DNA from: Chaetoceros tenuissimus
Taxonomy: Eukaryota > Bacillariophyta > Thalassiosirophyceae > Chaetocerotales > Chaetocerotaceae
Reading direction: 5' to 3'
DNA length: 64,000 bases
NCBI GenBank assembly: GCA_021927905.1
Contig: BLLK01000022.1
Coordinates: 992,001 to 1,056,000, forward strand
Shown: piece by piece, positions 53,207-62,214 of the stretch
How the letters are laid out: the number at the start of each line of letters is the position of its first letter
Position numbering within the stretch: position 1 is the first letter of the stretch
Position numbers and translations under genes: made by a program
Notes under the pieces: generated by a model
The model's database searches: none
What the model was told of the DNA's origin: nothing
The model's input: only the letters and a program-made list of their open reading frames with translations

Positions 53207-53752
53207 ATGTGTCAACCAATGTTATCAACTCAAAATATGCGAAGTGTTCCTGAGAGTTGCCATGAACCTCTTCACCTAGAATCTTCTCAGTCATTGCCAG
53301 AACTCATTTGCGAACATGAAGAATGTAAAAAATGCGTCTTCTGTAATGATGGGAAATGTAGAGAAGCAGACTCCAAAAGCTGCATGAAAAAGAGACTCCA
53401 ACAAGAAAAGCTAGGGCAAACAGTTTCTACTTCCCCATTTCAATTCCAGAACACTCCCAAGACTAATGAAGTTCTGATTAGTCCATGCCAACTAGCTAGA
53501 CACAACAATAAAGATTCAGCTTGGTTATTATGTGGAAATATTGTATATGATGTAACTGCGCTCATACCTCAACACCCAGGTGGAGAAAAGTCTATCTTGA
53601 AGAAAGCTGGGACTACGCAAGACTGCTCAAAAGATATGCAATTCCACTCTTCACGAGCACGAAAAATGTTGGAGAAGAAAAAGATTGGTATCTTGTGTAG
53701 TTGTGATCGTAAAAATGTAGATAACCAAGGAGAATCTTGTATCATCAGCTGA
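53207..53752 (+). CDS. Cytochrome b5-like protein with CaaX end
   Basis: A 181-residue protein. The start is the ATG at 53207; the longer frame begins with a GTG and gives an unlikely leader. Residues ~40-70 are a Cys-rich segment (CEHEECKKCVFCNDGKC). The C-terminal half is a cytochrome b5-type heme fold: WLLCGNIVYDVTALIPQHPGG supplies the first axial His in HPGG, and DMQFHSSRARKMLEKKKIG supplies the second. The last residues are CIIS, a predicted farnesylation signal that would replace the hydrophobic tail anchor usual in cytochrome b5. This pairing of a Cys-rich stretch, b5 fold and CaaX is uncommon; electron partner unknown. Confidence 0.75.
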   Translation: MCQPMLSTQNMRSVPESCHEPLHLESSQSLPELICEHEECKKCVFCNDGKCREADSKSCMKKRLQQEKLGQTVSTSPFQFQNTPKTNEVLISPCQLARHNNKDSAWLLCGNIVYDVTALIPQHPGGEKSILKKAGTTQDCSKDMQFHSSRARKMLEKKKIGILCSCDRKNVDNQGESCIIS

Positions 53753-54162
53753 GATAGGTTACTGTAGGCTGAATTCACTTTCTATAGATTAATAGAATGA
53801 AAGTGTAGATTGAAAAAGGCCGTAACAATAGTTGTAAGAATAGATTACATTATTTTAATGGAAATATAAATAATAGTTGCCTCCAATTACTTATGTACCT
53901 GTGCATGCATAAAGAGGAAGAGCTCACGAATACCATTTTTATTTTTTGATTAAAGGAACAATAATTGACATCAACCTTCTTTTGTTGGGAGTCCCCCCAA
54001 GGGGAGGGCTACATTTTGTCATACATACAAAGAGGATCATCGAGTGACGACGAGCGACACCCTCCTGCTTCATGAATTGATCTTTGTAATTTCTTCCATC
54101 GAATACTACATCTTTCACACTCTTCGCATTCTGGTTAGTGAAGCCATTGAATCCACATTGCT
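53753..54162. other. Intergenic region with hairpin
   Basis: This contains a strong GC hairpin near 53991-54006 (TCCCC-CCAA-GGGGA) in otherwise AT-rich DNA, ~160 bp upstream of the GST-HIT start. No gene is seen. Confidence 0.45.
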
Positions 54163-55390
54163 ATGCGTTTCATTAAATCAGCCCTAGCATTCGGAATCAC
54201 ATTCCTGAATGGAACTGTAACAACAGCATTCTCCATGACCATGTCAGCTTCTAAGAGCACTCTCTACGATCTTCCAGTTAGCAATAATGGAGCAAGATGC
54301 AGAATCATCAAATACAAGAAAAACATTCCAGATGAAGAAGTCGAAATTAAGTCACCAATGGAACTCGGTGGTCTGAAGACACCAGAGTATCTTGCGCTCA
54401 ATCCTCAAGGAAAGATGCCTCTGTTGGCTATCAAAGATGGTATCAGTATCCCAGAAAGTGATACAATTTGTAGATATCTTCTTAGCACTTATGGAAATGG
54501 TCCAGACTTTATGATTGACGATCCAAGATCCAATCTAGTTGCTCGCATTCATGATATGTACATAACTACTATCCAGGGATGTCTCTACAAGGCAGCACCT
54601 CCCTTTGGTATTTATGCTACCCGCTCGGATGCTCTACAAGAGTTGCAAAAACAATTGAAAGTGATTGATGATTTGATTCCAGATGAGAAAGATGGTCCTT
54701 ATCTTTTTGGGAATGAAGTTTCTTTGGGTGATGCTAGTCTTTTTCCAACAATGGTTTTCATTGATTCCATGCTTCCTAAATTTGGAATCACTGATGGTGT
54801 TCCTTCGAAACTTGGTTCTTGGTTTTCTACAGTTCGTGAACAAGATGCAGACTTTGCAAAGGTATACGATGAGGTATGTATGCCATTTTGTATTCATGAC
54901 TCAACTGCTTAGTGACAATTGTCATCATCTCATTCATTTATATTTTGAATCTTATTAGGTACAAGGGGGTATCCAGGCTTGGGAGAACAATGGACGTTGG
55001 GATGAGATTTGGCTAGCAGGTCTTCGCGATACAGCACCTGAAACTATTTTCGACAAATTGATTGGTGGAGATATCCCCGCCAGTGTCGTTTATGAAGATG
55101 ATAAAGTATTTGCATTCAAAGACATCAATCCTGCAGCTCCGGCTCATATTCTTGTCATTCCAAAAGATAGAATGAATTTGTCAGGTTTGAGAAAGTCTAG
55201 TCCAGAACATGTAGAAATCTTGGGAAAGCTATTAGTTGCCGCAGGAGAAATTTCAAAAAACAAGGAACTAGGATTTGGTGATGGTGGTGCAAGAATCGTA
55301 ATCAATGATGGTGAAGATGCAGGACAGGAAGTACCTCATTTGCACGTTCACGTTCTTGGTGGTCGCTCGATGGTTTGGCCTCCGGGATAA
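54163..55390 (+). CDS. Glutathione S-transferase / HIT-domain fusion, plastid-type leader
   Basis: Exons 54163-54873 and 54959-55390 with an 85-nt intron (GAG|GTATGT, ATTAG|GTA, phase 0) give 380 residues in one frame. The leader ends TTA|FSMTMS, with Phe at +1: plastid import. Residues ~32-110 are a thioredoxin-like GST N domain (LALNPQGKMPLL, then ESDTICRYL) and ~115-240 the helical GST C domain (LFGNEVSLGDASLFPTM). After a Trp-rich joint (AWENNGRWDEIWLAGL) comes a full HINT-type HIT domain: FDKLIGGDIPASVVYEDD, then ILVIPKDR and the triad H364-L-H366-V-H368. HINT enzymes hydrolyse AMP-lysine, phosphoramidates and acyl-AMP. The joining exon carries both the end of GST and all of HIT, so the fusion does not depend on one doubtful splice alone. 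Confidence 0.85.
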
Positions 55391-55862
55391 ACCTAGAAGT
55401 AGCTACAATAGATAATATGGATTTAAAAAGCGTTCTTTTCACAAATGGGTACATAACTTTGCTTTATATTACATGATAGTCTATTAATAATTTGCTTTGC
55501 AAGTCATGGTCCAAAAAGAAAAAGCCAAAAAGAAAAAAAAGCCAAAAAATGGAGGAAGTTCTTGAAGTGTGGGTCCAATTCTCATTGAAAACAAAATACT
55601 CGATCCAACAACGCACCCCACTCTGTTCTACTTTTAATATATGCAGAAATGGTGAATGGATTGATGGTAAGGTATAATGTGTGTGGTGTGATGAATGGCT
55701 GTGGTGGATTATGAAAATGTAGACTGTAGAACCCCGAATGAAGATGGTGAAGGATTTTCGCATGTTCCTCTCAATTCAAATTGGCAAAATATCTGTAGAC
55801 CCATGTCTAAAGATACTCAAACCAACACTTCAATCAATCTTCCCCCTGCATTCGCTGGCTCT
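55391..55862. other. Convergent intergenic region
   Basis: This contains a repeated AAAAAG-AAAAGCC purine tract at about 55513-55550. Short frames here are not convincing genes. Confidence 0.5.
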
Positions 55863-57267
55863 TTAGCCAACGTATAGACTCCGGTCGATGTTGGCTGGAA
55901 TGGGTCTGATTTCAGTTCCCAATTCCTTTTCAACTCTTCGGATGGAGTCCTTGTCATTAGCGGTGATGAGATTGACGGAAAGTCCCAAGTGTCCAAAACG
56001 ACCTGATCTTCCGATTCTGTGAAGATAGGTTTCACTATTCTTTGGAAAGTCAAAGTTAATCACGACATTTACAGATTGTATGTCGATACCTCTTGTGAAA
56101 AGATCTGTCCAAGAATGTGAAAGGTGAGTATTTAGACTTCTAATTGACTTTTTGCAAAAAACAAACGTGAACTATTTAAAACGTACCTGAGGTTACAAGG
56201 TGTCTTGTTGCTCCATTACGGAACTCGTGGAAGACACGGTTTCTGTTCGATTGTTGCATTTTCGCGTGGATATAGTAACAAGAATATCCAAGTTCAGTGA
56301 TCTTTTTAGCTAAAAGTTCAACACGGTTTACAGAGTTGCAAAAAATAATACTCTGGTTGATCTCTAATTTCGAGAATAATGTGTTCAAGCAATGAACCTT
56401 TTGTCTTTCTTCAACGTAAGCATAGAATTGGGTGATACCTCTCAATGTGAGTTCATCCATGAGATTAATAGAATATGGTTGTTCGACAAATTTCTGGCAA
56501 AATGTTTTGACGGTGACTGGGAATGTTGCACTAAAGAGGCAGATCTGATGATTTGGGTCACAAAGACCAATGATTTGTTCCAGTACAGGTTGGAATTCTG
56601 GAGATAAAAGCTTATCCGCTTCATCCATGATAATGGTGCGGCATTTAGATAGGTCTGCAACCTTTTTAGACGCGAGATCGAGAATACGTCCTGGTGTTGC
56701 TACAATCATGTGGACAGTGTTGTAAAGACGCATGATATCGTCTTTTAGCGATGTTCCTCCTGTAGTAACCATACATTGAAGAGGAGGCTCCATATGTTTT
56801 CCGATTTCTTTGACAATGGCAGATGTCTGGAGTGCAAGTTCTCTTGTAGGAATGAGAATCAAAACTAATGATTCCAACAGACATGGGTAACCATTAGAAA
56901 CAATTCAAATAGCTTGAATATAAAAATGTCTCAGTGAATACATACCTTGAATATGATTCTTGGAAGTATCAGTCTTTTCCAAGCAGGGAATGATATATGC
57001 GGCTGTTTTCCCGGTACCATTTTTAGCTCTTGCTAAAACGTTTCTATTCTGCAAAATGATTGGAATAGCTTCTTCTTGAACAGGGGAAGGTTTCTCAAAA
57101 CCCTTTTCAAAGATCCCCATTAGTAATTCGCGCTTGAGGAAAAAATCTTCAAATTCACGTCCTTTTGTTTGAGTGACGTCTTCGGTTTTGTAGCGCTCAT
57201 CCTTTTTCGGTGCGATGAGTCCATCTCTGAATGTACCAGTTCCCTGGATAACGTTTTTGTCAGTCAT
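55863..57267 (-). CDS. DHH1: DDX6/Dhh1-type DEAD-box RNA helicase
   Basis: Exons 57267-56946, 56864-56187 and 56104-55863 (introns 81 and 82 nt; donors GTATGT and GTACGT) give 413 residues, the compact Dhh1/Me31B/DDX6 size. Motifs in order: Q-motif region [17 protein letters not shown], motif [11 protein letters not shown], Ia PTRELALQ, Ib [51 protein letters not shown] across the second splice, [15 protein letters not shown]. This protein represses translation and promotes decapping of mRNA in P-bodies. Intron placement in the core is clean and all phases agree (both phase 1). Confidence 0.95.
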
Positions 57268-58404
57268 GATGATGATTCAAGTTTGTTAGAAAGTGTAGAT
57301 GTTTGGTTAATCTATGATTTTAGATGCGTGTCTGTAACGACTAGTAGTTGAATTTTTGGAAAAGCAACTGGAAGTGAAGTCAAGTCCAACTGGAGTAAGT
57401 CTTGAAGGCAGTAGGTGTACGAATGCGAGAAATATAATTCAGATCCGTAAGCTGTGACCGTAGTTCTATATACCTTACAAAGTTTTTAATATGTTTCGTA
57501 AGGATAGTAGTAGCAGTAGTACTAGGTAAGATTTCTAGGTTCTTGTCAAGGTGAAAGAAGTAAAGCTTGGTATCTCAATAAATCACGGCTTGCTCCGATA
57601 GTCCTTTGTCGTGTGCTATTGAAAAAGATTTGTGTGTTGCTGTCCAAAGCGATGTAGTTCGTTTGGCTTTTTATGGTGTTGAATACAGCTATGAAGAGTT
57701 GATCTTTTCCTCTATGTACTTCGTTTTAGTTCTGCCTGGAAAGAGAGAGCAGTTGCTGTTTTCAGTTTTACCGTAGCACAAGATATCTAGATTTCATAAA
57801 AAGATAAAGAAGAGAAGAAAAGAGAAATGCGAAGGGTGACCAAAATGTCATTTTCTGATGTCAATTCATTGAAAATAGTGATAACCATCAAATAACTGAC
57901 ATATCTAGGTTTGAAACTGTAGGTTTTTTCAGTTGTGAAATGGTACTAGCAGATGGACAAATCTTATCCTCCAATGGTCCAAAAGAAAAATATTCTTTTT
58001 GAAGTGCTGAAACTTTACTTCTCTGATCTAATCTACTTTGAGTACCTAGAGTATCACTTCCCAAAAGTAATTGAAGTATGCAGACTCTAGTTTTTTTAGG
58101 AAACTGAGAATTGGCATGTGCGTACTATATGTCTGAGAAACGATACAACTTCAAGTTGATGACGTAATACAAGATGCAAAGGATAGAAAATCCAGTTGTC
58201 ATGCATCCTTCCTATCGCTTGGTTCGCGCACTGTAGCAAAACAGCAAAACAACTCCAACTCAGTAAATGGTACCTAATAGTCATCATCTAGTCACCCATC
58301 ATACATATCTTTTCACATAAAGGCCCTGAAGTTTCACTTGCAGCAGCACTTTATTAGCTCCATTTTTAACCTTAACTAAATAGAAGTGAAGCTAAGGAAG
58401 AAAT
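57268..58404. other. Long divergent intergenic region
   Basis: At 1.1 kb this is among the longest gaps outside the tandem unit. It lies between DDX6 and the Zn2Cys6 regulator and should contain both promoters. I looked for tRNA-like folds and coding frames on both strands and found none convincing. Confidence 0.5.
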
Positions 58405-60675
58405 ATGTCTTCACAAAATAGGAGGGTTGCTCTTTGTGCGTCCTGCGACAGGTGCCGTTCTAGGAAAACAAAATGTGATGGAAACCGCCCTTGTGGAAAT
58501 TGTGCCAACAAGTACATGAAGAAGCACCGTCTTACCTCCATTGTTGGCGTCGACCCTGCTCTTTTCGAGTGTGTGTACTCCCCTGCAAAGCGTAGAGGTC
58601 CTGTGCCTGGAAAGAGCGGAGGTCGCAAAGCAGATGCAGCGAACTTACAAGATGCAGGCAAAGGAAATAAATCTAATCTCATGAGAATGGATATGGCTGG
58701 ATATGGTAATGGTGGTGTCAACCAACAAGGTCTTGCTGCTCTAATGGGACAAGGAGTGAATACTATGGGCATGAACCAACTTGGACAAGGCATGGGCAAT
58801 GATGCTTTTTCTCTTCAGCAACAGCTATTGATGCAACAACAGCAGCAACTTAATGGCATGGCAGGTATGAATGGCCTTGCATCCATGGCCGGCATGAATG
58901 GTCTAGGAGGTGATCAGAATTTGATGCTTCAACAGCAGCTTCTTATGCAGCAAATGCTCAATGGTGGTTCTACCGGAAGCCTTAATGATGATGGAGGGAA
59001 TCGTGCACAACGTATCAAAAAGGAAGAAGCTCCACCTGACAGCGTTGGAGTTGATAAATCTTTGACAAAGCATTTGCCTCTCCTTGAAAAATCGTCTGCT
59101 GTTGGAAATCGTCTCCGTGCTCACTATTCCTTGGCAATTGATACCCTATTCAAACTTCCGCCTGTGCCTTCTGATGAAGAATATTGCTCCAAGTTGAATG
59201 CAAACATGACTCCGGCAATGCTTCCGCCTTTTGACATTGCAGCCCTGCGTGCTGCAAGATTTGCAGAGATTGCACTTGGTGCTCTTGTCAGCAATCAAAT
59301 TTCACTCGCTTTGGAACTTTCTAATGCGACTGTTGTTTGTCTCAAGAAATGTGTTGAGGAGCCAGTACATCCTAACTGTATGTTTGATGTTGCAAAGTCT
59401 TACTTCCTTCATGGACTCTTCCGTTCTTACAGAGGTGACATGGAAAGATACTTCAAATACCGCCGTGTGTGCATGTCCAAAGTTACGCATCTTGGAAAAG
59501 ATTCTCCAGGGATCTCACAGCTTCTTGCAGCGATTTCGTTTCATGATGCTTGGGCTTACATGATTTATAATGCGAATGCGGATGACCTTCCAAACATTGA
59601 TGATATCATTCCACAAATTCCATCCTGTGGAAAACCATCATTGAGCTCCGAAGCAGAACAAAAATACCAAACCAGTACTGCTCATGCGGACATTGCATCT
59701 GATCCAATCAATAAGATGTGGATGCAAGGTACTCCGCCGGTGTTTATCAACAATGAAGCACCTCCGCTCAGTCGTTGCCTCGATGGACTTGCATGTGCAA
59801 TTCGCTCATGTTGTGACCAGGCGAATCATCGTTTTGATGAAATGGGAGGCAGTGGTTCTTGTGCTCCTTCTGCCACTAGTCTTGCGGTTACTGCAAACAC
59901 TAATGAACTTTGCTCAAGAAATATGGTTTTGTCTGCATTTACTCTTTTGCAACAAAGTGAGAATGCAAGTGATAAGGGCTCTGAAAAGAACCATGGACAT
60001 CACTTGCTTGTATCTGTAATGGACGCATTCTTGGAAGCTGGAGATGAATCTAACGGCGGTTTCACTGACTCGCAGATTCAGAGTATGTTGACTGTATGCA
60101 ACACTGTTATTGAAAAACCATACCTTCTATACCAAGCAGGAATCACATATCACATGATTTCGAATACTGCAATTATGCTTTGTCATTTACTGAATGGTCT
60201 ATATTCAAAACAAGATGAGTTTGGTGAAGGAGAGACAGGTGAAATGGAAGCTGCGCTTTTTGACGAGGTTTTGGATACCTACATTGCAGTAAGAAAAATG
60301 ATTGTAGCACACAGAAGGAAATTACCAATGCTTCTTCGTTGTCATGGGTTGCCTCGACCAAAGTTGCTGAAGTTGGCAAGTAAGAAGGGAAGAGAACCTG
60401 GTGCTCCTTTCATCGATCTCGCAGACACTCATATGTGCGCTTCAAGAAGTTGTCAAGGATTCGTACTAATGGCTTGTAGTCCATGTGTGGCAGCAGAGAG
60501 AGCAAGAGATGCAGCAACAAAGCATAAGGAAGAGATGGATGCACTTGCAAATGGTGAAGGAAACTATGACGACCTTGGAGCTGGCTTCGATGATTCTTTG
60601 TTAGACATCGGTGATGATTTAGATCTTGATGATGATGCTCTTTTGGGAGTACTGGGAAAGATCATTGGGCCTTAA
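58405..60675 (+). CDS. Fungal-type Zn2Cys6 transcription factor
   Basis: A 756-residue, intronless protein. The zinc cluster is C14-x2-C17-x6-C24-x5-C30-x2-C33, with RSRKTKCDGNRPC matching the fungal Gal4-type recognition helix, followed by RRGPVPG. The sixth Cys is C56, 22 residues after C33 instead of the usual 6-8, so the second zinc loop carries an insert; a spare Cys at 11 is also present. Residues ~95-190 are Gln/Met/Gly-rich (LLMQQQQQLNGM), a likely activation region. About 215-690 is a folded helical region comparable in place to the fungal TF middle domain, with several conserved-looking Cys pairs near its end (FVLMACSPCVAAERA), and the last 40 residues are acidic. DNA target unknown. 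Confidence 0.85.
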   Translation: MSSQNRRVALCASCDRCRSRKTKCDGNRPCGNCANKYMKKHRLTSIVGVDPALFECVYSPAKRRGPVPGKSGGRKADAANLQDAGKGNKSNLMRMDMAGYGNGGVNQQGLAALMGQGVNTMGMNQLGQGMGNDAFSLQQQLLMQQQQQLNGMAGMNGLASMAGMNGLGGDQNLMLQQQLLMQQMLNGGSTGSLNDDGGNRAQRIKKEEAPPDSVGVDKSLTKHLPLLEKSSAVGNRLRAHYSLAIDTLFKLPPVPSDEEYCSKLNANMTPAMLPPFDIAALRAARFAEIALGALVSNQISLALELSNATVVCLKKCVEEPVHPNCMFDVAKSYFLHGLFRSYRGDMERYFKYRRVCMSKVTHLGKDSPGISQLLAAISFHDAWAYMIYNANADDLPNIDDIIPQIPSCGKPSLSSEAEQKYQTSTAHADIASDPINKMWMQGTPPVFINNEAPPLSRCLDGLACAIRSCCDQANHRFDEMGGSGSCAPSATSLAVTANTNELCSRNMVLSAFTLLQQSENASDKGSEKNHGHHLLVSVMDAFLEAGDESNGGFTDSQIQSMLTVCNTVIEKPYLLYQAGITYHMISNTAIMLCHLLNGLYSKQDEFGEGETGEMEAALFDEVLDTYIAVRKMIVAHRRKLPMLLRCHGLPRPKLLKLASKKGREPGAPFIDLADTHMCASRSCQGFVLMACSPCVAAERARDAATKHKEEMDALANGEGNYDDLGAGFDDSLLDIGDDLDLDDDALLGVLGKIIGP

Positions 60676-61192
60676 ATAGACATTTGCACGGGTGCTTAAT
60701 TTAGTTTAAATTTTTAAAACAATCTTATATTTATTACTTATTACAAAGCATAAGTTATGTCCAGCCAAAGCATGCATTGGAACTTAAAATGATGAAAGGA
60801 AATAAGAAACAAAACAAAAATTCGAAAAATGAAGTAATGTGTCAACTGTCAAGAGAGGAGTTTTATTCATATGAAAAGACTGAAAAGACCGAAAAGACCT
60901 ATGCGGAGAAATATACTATGACTGTTACTGTATGTCCAGCTTGTCCAATGACGCTACTGTGCTATGACATCATCAATCTTGGATCTGCCCTCCTTTTCTT
61001 CACTTTTCTTTCATCACAATAGTAGGATACCTGGATCTTCTAATTGTTCATCTCGTGAGATTTCATCATTTCTCTACCTGTATCCAATTCAATGCATTTT
61101 TTACGGTTCAAACTACGCCTGGTAATTCACATGTTGTGTTAGAGTTGGTGGATAGTAACAATGACTGATTCGATTCTTCTTTATCACCTAGT
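60676..61192. other. Intergenic region with 9-bp tandem repeat
   Basis: GAAAAGACY is repeated three times at about 60873-60899 (frame-neutral 9-mer). The surrounding short frame lacks an ATG start and looks non-coding. Probable 5' leader of the metallophosphoesterase lies at the right. Confidence 0.45.
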
Positions 61193-62137
61193 ATGAAGCA
61201 GTTTCTACAACAAGGATCATATTTTCTACTTCCTGCTTTGATAGCATTCATATTCGCCAAGTCTTGGAAACAGCAAAACACAAAGCTTACATTCCCTCGA
61301 AAAATACACAATGATTCAAATATGGAATCAGATGGCCTATCAAAGGATGCTTCCAATTTTGCAGTCAAGCCATCCGTATCATACACCATTACAACTTCAC
61401 CACACCGCGCAAAAGTAACAATAGTTTGCATTTCCGATACACATGGTCATCATCGTGAACTTACAATGCCAAAGGGTGATATATTGATTCATGCAGGAGA
61501 CTTCACCTTGTTTGGACGAGATAATCCAAGAAATTCAACTGGGAACGTACAAGAAAATGATAATCCACTTCAAGATTTCAATGACTGGCTTGGAAGCTTA
61601 GATTACAAATATAAAATAGTTGTGAATGGAAACCACGAAGTTAACGCAAAATACAAAAATCGCGCAAAGGAATTATTAAGTAATGGAACTCTTTTAGTGA
61701 ATGAAGCATTGGAAATTGATCTCAATGAGTTGACATTGGAATCAAACGATAAGAAGGCTTCTATAGATGGTGACAATATACTTCGTATCTATGGAATGCA
61801 ATTCTATTGGCCAACTTTGGATGGAAACAATCCATATCATGCCAAAGTTTATGATTTTCCCAAAGAAATTGATATTTTGATTTCTCATACACCTGTGGAA
61901 GGCTATGTCGATCGAGATCGAGGTTGTCCAGCCTTGCGAAAGCTTGTATATGAAATCAAACCAAAGATCGTTATTTGTGGACATGAACATAATGCTACGG
62001 GAATAGTTGAGAGTTCTACTGGTGATTCAAAAATTGTTTATGTGAATACTGCCAATGCCAAAGGTGGTATCAAGAATGGCCACTCCCTGGGGAAGCAGCC
62101 AACTACTCTTCATTTTCAACATCAAGAACAAAAGTAG
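61193..62137 (+). CDS. Calcineurin-like metallophosphoesterase, membrane-anchored
   Basis: A 314-residue, intronless protein with an N-terminal hydrophobic segment (YFLLPALIAFIFAKSW). Metal-binding motifs are complete and in order: ISDTHGHHRE, LIHAGDFTLFG, VNGNHEVN, LISHTPVEG and ICGHEHNATG. The closest layout is the MPPED1/MPPED2 (239AB) group, which are cyclic-nucleotide phosphodiesterases of low specificity; the YGMQFYWPTL region resembles their substrate-side loop (SPWQPWF-like). Active enzyme expected, substrate unknown. Its stop lies 77 bp from the convergent neighbour. Confidence 0.85.
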   Translation: MKQFLQQGSYFLLPALIAFIFAKSWKQQNTKLTFPRKIHNDSNMESDGLSKDASNFAVKPSVSYTITTSPHRAKVTIVCISDTHGHHRELTMPKGDILIHAGDFTLFGRDNPRNSTGNVQENDNPLQDFNDWLGSLDYKYKIVVNGNHEVNAKYKNRAKELLSNGTLLVNEALEIDLNELTLESNDKKASIDGDNILRIYGMQFYWPTLDGNNPYHAKVYDFPKEIDILISHTPVEGYVDRDRGCPALRKLVYEIKPKIVICGHEHNATGIVESSTGDSKIVYVNTANAKGGIKNGHSLGKQPTTLHFQHQEQK

Positions 62138-62214
62138 ACTAAAACTTAAAACCTTCAAATTTTTTGGTCATCCCCAATTTTTATGTTTAAGAACTATCTA
62201 AAACATCGCAATCT

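Noticed and set aside
57268-58404. Possible tRNA or small RNA in the long gap
   Set aside because: No TTCGA-type T-loop with matching stems was found by eye on either strand.
60777-61022. 81-codon plus-strand frame with KTEKTEK repeats
   Set aside because: No ATG at its start; the repeat is a 9-bp tandem repeat in noncoding DNA.
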